Shown one piece after another: positions 23,483 through 33,061 of a stretch of DNA of 64,000 nucleotides. The DNA comes from Hennigella sp045617465. GTDB lineage: Bacteria; Bacillota_I; Bacilli_A; Mycoplasmatales; Mycoplasmoidaceae. Position numbers and translations under genes: made by a program. Below the pieces are notes generated by a model. That model searched no databases and was not told where the DNA came from. It saw only the letters and a list, made by a program, of their open reading frames with translations. The stretch is from contig JAZLIQ010000002.1 in the NCBI GenBank assembly GCA_045617465.1, positions 47,879 to 111,878 on the forward strand, written 5' to 3'. Positions within the stretch are counted from its first letter, which is position 1, and each line of letters opens with the position of its first letter.

Positions 23483-23569
23483 GCATAAATTCTTTTTATG
23501 CAAAATTAGCGTGTGGGAGAGATTTAATCTTTTAGATCGTACCACGTAGAGAACAACTTATAGGAGGTG
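23483..23569 (+). promoter_or_regulatory. rplK mRNA leader with hairpin, possible L1-binding site, and ribosome binding site
   Basis: A hairpin GCATAAA / TTTATGC (23483-23501) is followed by a conserved-looking segment with GTGTGGGAGAG and GTACCACG separated by a GATTTAATC mini-hairpin. The layout resembles the L1-binding leader that autoregulates L11-L1 operons, but this is pattern matching only. The strong AGGAGGTG at 23562-23569 selects the GTG at 23576 as the rplK start. Confidence 0.5.
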
Positions 23570-23575
23570 TTGCTT

Positions 23576-24037
23576 GTGGCTAAGGAAAAAGTTATAACGA
23601 GAGTAGCGATTGTCCACTTAATTGGAGGTCAAGCTAAACCAGGAACTACATTAGCTTCCTACGGTATTAACATGGCCGAATTTACTAGACAATTCAACGA
23701 TAAGACAAAAGACAGAATGGGTGAAGTTGTACCAGTGCAAATCACTGCTTACAGTGATAAATCATTCAAGTTTATCATTAAAACTACACCAGCTTCTGTT
23801 CTATTAAAGAAAGCAGCTAAGGTTCAAAAAGCTGGTCATAACCAACTTACTGATAATGTAGCTACTATCTCTAAAGAAGAAGCAATGAAAATTGCTAAGT
23901 ACAAAATGCCAGATTTAGCTGTGTATGATGAAGAAGCAGCTTTAAGATGTATTGCAGGAACTGCAAAACAAATGGGCATTAAGATTAAAGGTGTTGACTT
24001 ATCACCTAATAAAACTGCTAAGGAAGGTAAGAAGTAA
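23576..24037 (+). CDS. rplK: Ribosomal protein L11
   Basis: A 153-residue large-subunit protein that forms the GTPase-associated centre with 23S rRNA. The RNA-binding and switch regions are seen in the N-terminal VHLIGGQAKPGTTLASYGINM and FIIKTTPASVLLKKAA. A C-terminal domain (DEEAALRCIAGTAKQMGIKI) binds rRNA. The C-terminal tail is slightly extended with Lys/Gly. The start is a GTG placed 6 bases after AGGAGGTG; an upstream in-frame GTG lies inside the ribosome binding site and is rejected. It is cotranscribed with rplA two bases downstream. Confidence 0.96.
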   Translation: MAKEKVITRVAIVHLIGGQAKPGTTLASYGINMAEFTRQFNDKTKDRMGEVVPVQITAYSDKSFKFIIKTTPASVLLKKAAKVQKAGHNQLTDNVATISKEEAMKIAKYKMPDLAVYDEEAALRCIAGTAKQMGIKIKGVDLSPNKTAKEGKK

Positions 24038-24039
24038 TT

Positions 24040-24717
24040 ATGGCTTTCCATGGTAAGAAATATACTACTAATGCAAAATTAGTAGATAGAACAAAGTTCT
24101 ATTCTGTAAAAGATGCAGTTGAATTAGCAAAGAAAACATCTACAACTAAGTTTGATGGTTCAATTGACATTGCTATCAAGTTAAACCTTGATACAACAAA
24201 AGCTGAACAACAACTTAGAGGTACTATTGCCCTTCCTCACTACTTTGGTAAGAAGATCAGAATTGTAGCTATTACAGATACAATCTCTGATGCTCAAGCT
24301 AAAGAGTTAGGAATCAAAGTTGGAACAACTGACCTAATTAATGAAATTAAGGGTGGATGAATGGACTTTGACTTAATCATTACAAGTCCTAAGTTCATGG
24401 TTCCACTATCTAAACTAGGTAAGGTATTAGGACCTAAAGGTTTAATGCCTAACCCTAAATTAGGAACAGTTACTCCAAATGTACTAGCGGCTGTTAAAGA
24501 ATTCCAAAAAGGTAAATATAACTACCGTACTGATACATATGGAAACATCCATATGAAAATCGGTAAAGCTTCTGCTAAAACAGAAGATATCGTTGAAAAC
24601 ATTAATGCTCTTTTAGACTTTATTAAGTCTAAACGCCCAACAACTGTTAAAGGTGACTATATTCAAAACATAGCTCTATCTTCAACAATGGGTCCAAGTA
24701 TTAAAATTGTGAAATAG
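24040..24717 (+). CDS. rplA: Ribosomal protein L1
   Basis: A 225-residue protein of the L1 stalk that takes part in E-site tRNA release, and a translational repressor of its own operon in many bacteria. The FDGSIDIAIKLNLD start of domain I and the GKVLGPKGLMPNPKLGTVT motif of domain II are clear. The C-terminal block KSKRPTTVKGDYIQNIALS closes domain I. A single TGA (24358-24360) is read as Trp just before domain II. Followed by a strong terminator. Confidence 0.97.
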
Positions 24718-24722
24718 TTAAA

Positions 24723-24748
24723 CAAAAACAGGCTTTGCCTGTTTTTTT
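24723..24748 (+). terminator. Terminator after rplK-rplA
   Basis: AAAAACAGGC and GCCTGTTTTT arms around a 3-base loop, followed by a T-run. Confidence 0.85.
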
Positions 24749-24778
24749 CTTTTTATAATTTATATATTAGAGGTTAAT

Positions 24779-26719
24779 ATGAAAAAAATAAAGTTATTAA
24801 AATACTTAGGCACAGGCATTTTGTGCTCTACTACACCACTTGTTCTATTAACAAGCTGTAGTGAAAAAGAGCCAGAACCAGAGCCCGAACCTGGGGTTCC
24901 AACAATTTATGGTAAACCTGCGTTATTCCATGAAATATATTCAACATCAAGTAGCCCTACTGGCCCTCTTTTATATGGAGTATCAGATATGCCACCAATG
25001 ATGGTTTATACAATTAATGATTCTCCAGTTCCCTACTTGGATGTAGATAGTTATGTTAAAACAGAAATGCATTTTGGAGAAATTGGTGAACATGATTACG
25101 ATTCATCAACAAATAACAATGTTACTACTATAACAAATAAGTTTAATAATGCTACATGTACAATTGATTATGAAAACCAAACACTAACTTTTAGTGATTA
25201 TGATAATTTCTTAAATAATGACTACGATTCTGAAAACCCGTTGGCAACAGGTTGTGGTGGTGGAGAAAATTGGTTTATTGAAGTAGTTAATGAATATACC
25301 GCTCCATCTCAACCGTTTGTAATTGATTTAACTAAATACAATATCAAAATCTACTGTATTGACAATAAAGGTTATTTACCTTATGAAATGTTCCGTAACA
25401 TTTTAAACCCTTATCCTAATGGTAATTGATTCTACAATGGTGAGGGGTTCTATCAAATTAGTACAGCAAACCAACAAAACTTGGTGGATTTATATCAAAT
25501 ACCTAGATCTTGCATGAATTTAAATAGTGAGTATATGGAATATACATACAATATGCTTGCTTTAACACTAGATACAAGATTTGGTATGACAGAAAGAATT
25601 TCTAGATCTAGTCCAGGAACTACAATTAAATATTTTGAAAATGGTGCTTATGAAGCATTAGAACCATTCCATAAGGAATTAGTTTCAACTGATCCTGATG
25701 TTTCTAATACAGCAATGAGAAAATTTTTTAATAAAGAATGCGACGATGGTGGACATGCTGGATATTCGGGTGTTAATGTTTTAAACTCAGTACCAACGCC
25801 TTCATCTTTGGGACGTGGTCCTGAAACATCCCGAACAAACGAAATATTTAAAGCAATGGATTCAGCTCGAGAAGCTTCAGGTTATTGAAACGGCTTCACA
25901 CACGATGCTGATATTGATTATATTTTAGAAGCGATGGGTATAGATGCTGATCCAGAACAAGATATTGACTTAATGGACACAGATAATGATGGTGTAAATG
26001 ATATAGCTTGGGTAACATTTGATGGATTTGATTATCCAATATGATCACCAGATTATGACGATGTATTAGATAATTCGTGGCCATATCAATATGACACAGT
26101 TTCTATGACTATGAAACTTCAACAAATTGTCAATACTGGCACTGATAATAGCAAAATTGAAAACATTGTCATTGATTTAACTAATAATGGTGGTGGTACT
26201 GTTTGTACTGAACACTTCTTAGCTTCATACCTTTGTGGCAGAGATAATCAATGTGAGCCACAAAGCACAACACGTAGTGGTGGTGTAACACACACACTTT
26301 ATAACCCACATACTGGGGCTTTTGGAAAATATACATTGTATGCTGATATAAATCAAGATGGTGTATATGATGAAGATGATTATCTTCCTAGTGATGTAAA
26401 TGTTTATTGTATTACTTCAGGAGCAAGTTTCAGTTGTGCGAATATGCTACCTTGTGACTTGGCATCATGTAGTAATTGCAAATTTATAGGTGATACATCT
26501 GGTGGTGGTGCTTGTTTTGTTGATAGTAATATGTTAATTGGTTTAGGAAACGTGTTTAGAAGTAGTAGTAACTTCCATATGTTAAAGAACCAATCAACTA
26601 TAAGTAACAAAATATCGGTAGATAGTGGTAACCTTGCTGAGTTCTATCACTTGGATAGTTTAGCAGAGCCAGCAAAATTCTTCAATAGATCTGATATCAT
26701 CGCAAAAATCCTTGGTTAA
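24779..26719 (+). CDS. S41-family peptidase-like lipoprotein
   Basis: A 646-residue predicted surface lipoprotein: signal peptide, lipobox LLTSC near residue 27, then a short Glu-Pro repeat linker. The C-terminal half has the S41 (C-terminal processing/tricorn) features IVIDLTNNGGG near residue 467, a probable nucleophile Ser in SFSCANMLP near 551, and IGDTSGGGAC near 572. Two Asp-rich loops, DTDNDGVND and DINQDGVYDEDD, look like calcium-binding EF-hand/dockerin loops. Three TGA codons are read as Trp. Substrate is unknown; degradation of host or own surface proteins is inferred. TATAAT and AGAGG precede the ATG. Confidence 0.8.
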
Positions 26720-26721
26720 TT

Positions 26722-26749
26722 ACAAAAACAGGCAAAAACCTGTTTTTTT
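26722..26749 (+). terminator. Terminator after S41 lipoprotein
   Basis: AAAAACAGG and CCTGTTTTT arms with a 6-base loop followed by a T-run. Confidence 0.85.
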
Positions 26750-26823
26750 CTTATCAAAAACAGGATTGAAATATAAAAATTAAGAAAATAAATATATTTA
26801 TTTTTTATTTTTTTATATTTATG

Positions 26824-26829
26824 TATAAT
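26824..26829 (+). promoter_or_regulatory. pth promoter -10 element
   Basis: TATAAT ends ten bases before the pth ATG and no Shine-Dalgarno sequence is present, suggesting a leaderless or nearly leaderless transcript for the pth-nrdD-nrdG unit. Confidence 0.55.
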
Positions 26830-26839
26830 AATTTTACAA

Positions 26840-27406
26840 ATGAAACTGATCGTAGGGCTTGGTAACGTGGGCAAGCCATATTCAAATACCCGTCATAATG
26901 TTGGCTTTATAGCCTTAGATGCAATCCTAAAAGATTTAGGACTTAAGATTGAATCTAATAGCTTTGATGGGGATTTTGTTGTCGCCACGATCAATGACCA
27001 AAAGGTTATGTTCATTAAACCTACGACTCTAATGAATCTATCAGGTAATTGTGTTGGTCAAGTAGCTAAGTTCTACAAGATCAAACCAGAGGACATAATT
27101 ATCATCCATGATGATTTAGACCTAGAACCTGGTCAATTCAAAATAAGAACTTCAGGCTCGGCTGGTGGTCACAATGGTATCAAAGATATCATCGCTAAAC
27201 TAGGATCGGATAATTTCATAAGATTCAAGATTGGGATTGGTCATCCAAAACAAGCCACGGTGATTGATCACGTGCTAGGTAAAATAACCAAACAGGAAAT
27301 GGATGCACTAAAACAACCCATTGCTAAAGCAATTGAGTTTGTTAAACTAAGTCTATGTGCACCAATCAATATAGCAATAAGTAAAGTAAATCAAGGGAGT
27401 AAATAG
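26840..27406 (+). CDS. pth: Peptidyl-tRNA hydrolase
   Basis: A 188-residue enzyme that frees tRNA from stalled peptidyl-tRNA. All key residues are visible: Asn in VGLGN, catalytic His in NTRHNVGF, Asn in TLMNLSG, Asp in IIHDDLDL and the GSAGGHNGIKDI loop. Length matches the family. The next gene, nrdD, starts one base after the stop. The shared transcript with a ribonucleotide reductase is probably only a positional link. Confidence 0.96.
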   Translation: MKLIVGLGNVGKPYSNTRHNVGFIALDAILKDLGLKIESNSFDGDFVVATINDQKVMFIKPTTLMNLSGNCVGQVAKFYKIKPEDIIIIHDDLDLEPGQFKIRTSGSAGGHNGIKDIIAKLGSDNFIRFKIGIGHPKQATVIDHVLGKITKQEMDALKQPIAKAIEFVKLSLCAPINIAISKVNQGSK

Positions 27407-27407
27407 T

Positions 27408-29351
27408 ATGAAAGTAATTAAAAGAGATGGACGAGAAGTCAAATTCAATTCAGCAAAGATACATGATGCTATTATTGCTGCTGCTGTAGCAAGCAATATT
27501 GCTTTAGCAGAAGCTGATCTTAAGAAGGTATCTGATGAAGTTGTCAACCAAGTAGAAAAAGAAGGCAAGGACTCTGTAGAAGTTGAAGAAATTCAAGACA
27601 TGGTTGTTGCTACCCTTCGTAAATATGGTCACACTCAACTAGCTAAGAAATATCAATCTTACCGTGTTCAACGTAATAAAGTACGTGAACGTAGTAGTAG
27701 ATTAATGAACACAATCTACAAGATTGGTATCGAAACAGACCGTGACAATGCTAACGTTGGTAACAACTTCTCAGCAAAACTATTAAGAATTGCTTCAGAA
27801 TCTAACAAATGACACATGCTTCTAAAGCATTTGCCAAGAGATATGGCAACTCACCACGAAGTGGGTGATTACTATATTCATGACTTAGACAGTTACAACC
27901 TAACGACTAACTGTCTTCACTTACCAACTAGAAGATTGCTTGAAAAAGGATTCAATACTGGTTATGGTACAATTAACCCACCTACAACTATTGAAACTGC
28001 TGGAGCAATTCTATGTATTGCTTTACAAGCAAGTCAAAATGATATGTTTGGTGGACAATCACACCCTAACTTCGATAATGATATAGCTATTACAATCCCT
28101 AACACTAGAAGAAAGGTAATTGCTGACATTAAAGCTTCTGGTGGAGACTGAGAAAATAAAGAAGTTGTTGACAAGATTCTTAAAAGAAGAGTTTGTCAAG
28201 CAATGCAAGGTGTTGTGTACAACCTTAACACTCTTCACTCAAGAGCTGGTAGCCAAGTTCCGTTCTCATCAATTAACATTGGTATTCCAGAAAATGACAA
28301 TGCTGCATTAGTATGTCAATGTTTCCTAGAAGAATATGATAAAGGTCTAGGATGTGGTGAACAACCAATCTTCCCTAACATCATCTTTAGAGTTAAAGAG
28401 GGTGTCAACAGAAACCCTAAAGACCCATACTTCTATCTATTTAGATTAGCTTGTAAGGTAGCAAGCAAGAGAATGAACCCAACGTTCATGAATATTGATG
28501 CTACATTCAATAAAGAATATTATGATAAAGGAATTATGCCTGCAACTATGGGTTGCAGAACATACTTACTACCTGACATTAATGGTAAACCATGTGTAGA
28601 AGGTCGTGGAAACATTGCTCCTTGTACAATGAACCTACCAAGATTAGCTATTAAAGCTAACAAGAACATTGAAGTCTTCTTTAAATCATTAGATGAATTA
28701 TGTGAAGAAGTAAGACTTCAACTAATGCACAGATATGAAACTTTAAAGAAACTTAAAGTTAAAGATATGCCATTTGTTTGTGGCGAAGGCTTAATTGTTG
28801 GATCAGAAGGATTAAAAAGAGATGATTCAATTGAACCAGTATTAAAGCATGGTACATGAGGTATTGGTTTCATTGGATTAGCTGAAACATTAAAACTTTT
28901 AATTGGAAAGCACCATGGTGAAAGCAAAGATGCACAAGAATTAGGTTACTCTATTGTTAAACGTATCAGAGAAAACTGTGATAACTTTAAAAAGAAATAT
29001 AAACTAAACTTTGCATGCTATGCAACTCCTGCTGAAGGATTGAGTGGAAAATTCTTTCCATTAGATGAGAAAGAATTTGGAAAGGTTCCTTGAGTAACAA
29101 CTAAAGGATACTACACTAACTCTTTCCACGTCCCAGTAGATCATCCAATCTCTGTGGCAGAAAAGCTAACTATCGAAGCACCTTACCATGAATTATGTAA
29201 CGGTGGTCACATCTCATATGTTGAATTTGATAATTACCCAACACCAGACGATATCATGAGAGTAGTAACATACGCTTATGCTAAAACAAATATCAACTAT
29301 ATTGGTGTTAACTTCCACATCAGATACTGCTTAGATTGCAAATCTAAATAA
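27408..29351 (+). CDS. nrdD: Anaerobic (class III) ribonucleotide reductase catalytic core lacking the glycyl-radical segment
   Basis: A 647-residue protein that reduces ribonucleoside triphosphates anaerobically. Residues 1 to about 95 form an ATP-cone (VIKRDGREVKFNSAKI). The barrel contains the radical Cys383 in TMGCRTYL and the RGNIAPCTMNLPRLA block. The protein ends right after Cys641 and Cys644 (RYCLDCKSK), the first pair of the four zinc-binding cysteines of NrdD. The remaining zinc pair and the RxxGYL glycyl-radical segment are missing here. They appear instead in the small gene at 29890-30078. Four TGA codons are read as Trp; no frameshift is seen at the end. A one-base gap precedes nrdG. 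Confidence 0.94.
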
Positions 29352-29352
29352 T

Positions 29353-29859
29353 ATGAAAATTAGATTAGCAAGCATTCTAGAATCTAATGCTAACGGTCCT
29401 GGTTTAAGAAAAGTGTTCTTCAGCCAAGGATGCAGTCATGCTTGTCCAGATTGCTTTAATAAGCACACGTGAGACTTTAAAGGCGGAGCGTTAATTGATT
29501 GTGATGAAGAAATAGCAAAAACAATTGATGCATCCTACTTGGCAGGAGTAACCTTTAGTGGTGGTGATCCATTTGATCAACCAGAACCATTTGCTTACTT
29601 AGCCAAGGCTTTAAAGAAAAACAAAATTAACATTTGGTCTTACACAGGTTACACCTGGGAACAACTAATAGAATTATCTAAGACCAATGTTCATATCAAA
29701 GAACTATTGAACAATATTGATGTTTTGGTTGATGGTCCATTCATTAAAGAATTAATGGATGAATCCATAGAGTATAGAGGAAGTAAAAACCAAAGAATCA
29801 TTAATGTTCAAGATTCTCTAAAAGAGAATAAGGTAATCATTAATAAAAATTTTAAATAA
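29353..29859 (+). CDS. nrdG: Anaerobic ribonucleotide reductase activating protein
   Basis: A 168-residue radical SAM enzyme that generates the glycyl radical on NrdD. The cluster motif CxxxCxxC is present as CSHACPDC at residues 28-35. The SAM-binding FSGGDPFDQPE follows near 66. A C-terminal VDGPF block matches the NrdG family. The gene begins one base after the nrdD stop and is followed 30 bases later by the detached radical-domain gene, so enzyme, activase and radical subunit would be made together. One TGA is read as Trp. Confidence 0.95.
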
Positions 29860-29889
29860 ACATATAATCAAATTAAGAGGAACTTTATT

Positions 29890-30078
29890 ATGGGAAAAGT
29901 AACATATTTAAGACCTGGTGAAAACAAATGTCCAGTTTGTGGATCTACTCATATTTGTGAAATATCTAGAATTACTGGCTATCTATCTTTTGATGAAAGA
30001 TTCTGTCAATCTAAAGTTGACGAACGATCACAAAGAGTTGATCACAACAACGATCACGAGGCTAATTACATAAAATAA
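29890..30078 (+). CDS. Stand-alone glycyl-radical/zinc domain completing NrdD
   Basis: A 62-residue protein that aligns by eye with the last part of NrdD. CPVC (Cys14, Cys17) matches the second zinc cysteine pair. The ISRITGYLSFDER block matches the NrdD TRRxCGYLGxPDER region, with Gly30 as the predicted radical site. A C-terminal KVDERSQRVDH resembles the NrdD tail. It has its own AAGAGG ribosome binding site and a terminator after it, and nothing else is encoded in it. The simplest reading is a subunit that docks on NrdD, completes its zinc site and carries the radical, comparable in concept to the spare-part protein YfiD/GrcA of pyruvate formate-lyase. The residue before Gly is Thr rather than the usual Cys. 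Confidence 0.85.
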   Translation: MGKVTYLRPGENKCPVCGSTHICEISRITGYLSFDERFCQSKVDERSQRVDHNNDHEANYIK

Positions 30079-30102
30079 AAAGAGGCAAGGCCTCTTTTTT
30101 GT
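30077..30102. terminator. Bidirectional terminator after the reductase operon
   Basis: AAAAAGAGGC and GCCTCTTTTT arms around a 3-base loop, flanked by A- and T-runs, between two convergent genes. Confidence 0.8.
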
Positions 30103-31319
30103 TAACAGAAGATGATATCTAGCATTTGATACATTCTGTCTGTAAATGCTTTCTTATCTTCTTTAGTGACATCATCTGCAAATGAGTAAGAACTAATTAA
30201 AGAATTAACAACATTATCATAGCATTCTTGAGTTACATCAACCTTTTTAATTTTTTTGAATGCTGGATCATCGTTTTCGTATCTTTCTAAAACTTCTTCA
30301 AAAAGACAATCTTCACCAATAAAGTTTTGAAGTGACTCATGTGTCATCTTTTCTTCTGATCCTGAAGGTGTTCCAATAATGTCTTTCATTATTTCAGTAG
30401 CATTTTCTGAATTAAATAATGCTCCCATATCATCTCCACAGATATCATAGATAGTGTTTCAGGAATCTGCCATCTTATTTACTTCTGTGATAACGGTGTC
30501 AGATGTTGATCCTGCACTTTTAATTGCATCAGTAATTTGCCCAATACCTATATCAAATGTTTGAGTTAGTGCATCCATAGCTGAAACATTAGTCAAAACA
30601 GTGTCATCAGGTAATGTAATCGATGAAATTGTCTTAGTTTGCATAGCAAACGCAGAAAACAAAGCATCGAAGTCTTGAGCTGTGTTTTTTGTGTAATATG
30701 AGAACCAACTAATTTGATTATCAAAATTTATAAGTGAATTGTATAAGCCACTAGAAAAACTGTTTGCTTTTCTTGTTGTTACAGAAGTTGTAGCAAAAAA
30801 CGTTGCTTCTGTTAATGATAAGGTTGTTGGCAACATTAGTGCTGTCATTCCTACACCACCGACAACATAATTCATTACTTTATATTTTGTTGAACGTTTT
30901 TCTTGAGCTAATACCTTAACTTTGGTTACCTCATGAGTTTTAGGGTTTTCTTTCTTAACTGTCTTATATTTCTTTAAACCCATAACTCTTTTAGCTCATG
31001 CATAGTAATTAATTAATAGGCATAGGTTGGCCACAATAACTACCAATATAAAGAATACTGGTCCAGTTATGGATATGGCAATCTTGGTCATATCTGCACC
31101 TTTAACCAATTCATTTAGTAAAGGAACAAATAGGTTGACAATACCGCCAGATGTGTAATTTCATACTAATAAGCCAATAACATAGAAGATGAAGTTACCT
31201 CCACCCCAATATACTGCTCTCTTTCATCCACCAAAGACACCAATGACAGGAATACCTATCATTAATACTAAAAATAGTATTGGTGCAACGATGGCTAGTT
31301 GTTCTAATGGATAATTCAT
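30102..31319 (-). CDS. Multi-pass membrane protein of unknown function
   Basis: A 405-residue protein. Three or four hydrophobic segments lie in the first 105 residues (APILFLVLMIGIPVIGVF, GNFIFYVIGLLVW, PVFFILVVIVANLCLLI). The segment with PVIGVFGGWKRAVYWGGG is faintly like the start of CvpA-family proteins. A Lys-rich cytoplasmic loop follows, then another hydrophobic segment near residues 140-165 and a long, mostly hydrophilic C-terminus. Three TGA codons are read as Trp. It is the last gene of the minus-strand run with tdk three bases upstream. I do not recognise a function. Confidence 0.7.
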
Positions 31320-31321
31320 AT

Positions 31322-31948
31322 TTATATCTTTGCCTTTCTTACCTTAGGAAAATTATTATAATTCATTCTACTTTGTTGGTGACAATGTCTGCAATGTGCA
31401 GTATATTCGTTTTTGTCACCTACTAGGATTTGTGCATCCATTGGTCTAGGTCTAGTGTGGCCTGTAAATGATGCGCTTGCTCCACAATTTGTACAAACTG
31501 CTTTTAACTTAGTTACTTGTTCTGCATAAACTAATAATTTCATCATTGAATTGAATGGACGGCCAAATGAGTCCATATCTAGTCCAGCAGCTATAACAAT
31601 GTAATCATTATTAGCTAAATAATTACACACTTCAGGTAATTCTTCATCAAAAAATTGAGCTTCATCTATAGCAATAACTTGTACATCTTCAGAAGCTTTA
31701 TTGACACAATCAATAATATCTCTTGCTTTGTTTACAGCAATTGATTCGATAATTCTTCCATCTCTACTCTTAGCTTTTTTACTACCAGATCTAGTATCTG
31801 TCACAGGAGTAAATAGTAAATATTTAACTTCTGAGTATTTTAACAGACCAATTCTTCTTAATAATTCTCCAGACCTACCTGAGAACATTGGTCCACAAAT
31901 AACTTCTATTCAACCTTTTTGTGTTCTAAATGCATTTATCTTTGCCAT
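31322..31948 (-). CDS. tdk: Thymidine kinase (TK1-like) with altered Walker A
   Basis: A 208-residue enzyme that phosphorylates thymidine for salvage. The family blocks are present: GPMFSG loop at 19-24, DTRSGSKKAKSRDGR, Walker-B-like IAIDEAQFFDEEL, VIAAGLDMDSFGRPF, and the zinc cysteines CTNC and CRHC around the lasso. The usual Lys of the Walker A motif is Arg25 (codon AGG) here, which is unusual for a P-loop kinase. The N-terminal start at 31948 follows an AGGAGATAG ribosome binding site. One TGA is read as Trp near residue 13. Confidence 0.9.
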
Positions 31949-31957
31949 AACTATCTC

Positions 31958-33055
31958 CTACACATTAAATCTAAAGTAAACTACATCGCCATCTTTAATG
32001 ATGTAGTCCTTTCCTTCTACACGAAGTAATCCTTTAGCTTTTACTTCGTTTTCTGATTTTAAACTTATTAAATCACTACTATTCATTACTTCTGCTCTAA
32101 TGAATCCTTTTTGAATATCACTATGAATTAATCCTGCACATTCTGGTGCAGTCATACCATTAATGAATGTTCAAGCTTTTACTTCATCTTTACCGTAAGT
32201 AAAGAAGCTAGATAAATTTAGTAATTTATAAGCTTGAACAATAACAGTTGATAAACCAGTTTCTTTTAATCCTAAATCTTGCATGAATGGAATTTTATCT
32301 GCATCAGGTAATTTAGAAATTTCATATTCTATTTGCGCAGAAATTGGAACAATGATATCATCTTTCTTACAACATTCTTTTAGTTGCTTTAGATATTCAT
32401 TATTTTCTGGATGGGCAATACTTGCTTCATCAACATTAGCGATAAATAACGTTGGTTTAAAAGTCAAGAAGTTGTCCATCTTAATTTGTTTAAGTTCATC
32501 TTCATCAAAAGATAAATCTTTAACTAATTTGTTATCTAGTAGTTGCTTTTTAACTTTTTCATAAAGCTTATCTAGGAATTGTGCTTCTTTATCACCAGAA
32601 ACTGCTTTACGATGAACTTTTTCAATCTTCTTATTAACTACATCTAAATCAGCAACTATTAACTCTAAGTTAATAATTTCTACGTCGCGTTTAGGATCAA
32701 CAGAGTTATAAACATGTGTTATGTCTTTGTTGGCAAAACATCTCACAACATGACAAATAGCATCTGCTTCTCTAATATTAGCTAAGAATTGGTTGCCTAA
32801 TCCTTCGCCTTTACTTGCTCCCTTAACTAATCCAGCAATATCAACAAAACGACAAATAGCTGCAGTTGTCTTAGCAGGATTAATTAATGCAGATAAAGCA
32901 GATAACCTTTTATCTGGTACAGCAACAATACCTACATTTGGTTCAATAGTAGCAAATGGGTAATTAGCTGCTTCCACTTGTGAATTTGTAATTGCATTAA
33001 ATAATGTTGATTTGCCAACATTAGGTAATCCAACTATACCAACAAATAAATTCAT
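31958..33055 (-). CDS. ychF: Redox-regulated ribosome-binding ATPase YchF (OBG family)
   Basis: A 365-residue GTPase-fold ATPase that binds ribosomes. G1 is GLPNVGKSTLFNAIT. The G3 region is FVDIAGLVKGASKGEGLGNQ, a YchF signature. The altered G4 motif NVDE (ANVDEAS) explains ATP rather than GTP preference. The C-terminal TGS domain contains AWTFINGMTAPECAGLIHSD. The TGA at 32171-32173 is Trp in that segment; stopping there would remove the TGS domain. Seven bases separate it from the fba stop region upstream and nine from tdk downstream. Confidence 0.95.
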
Positions 33056-33061
33056 AATTTA

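Noticed and set aside
24880..24900. Glu-Pro repeat linker in the S41 lipoprotein as a slippage site
   Set aside because: The codons vary between GAA/GAG and CCA/CCC, so the DNA repeat is too imperfect to support slipped-strand variation.
29340..29360. Frameshift explanation for the short NrdD end
   Set aside because: The missing segment is not in another frame at this point. It lies after the complete nrdG gene with its own ribosome binding site and start codon.
30102..31319. Firm CvpA assignment for the membrane protein
   Set aside because: Only a short glycine-rich stretch is similar and the long C-terminus does not fit, so it is left as unknown.
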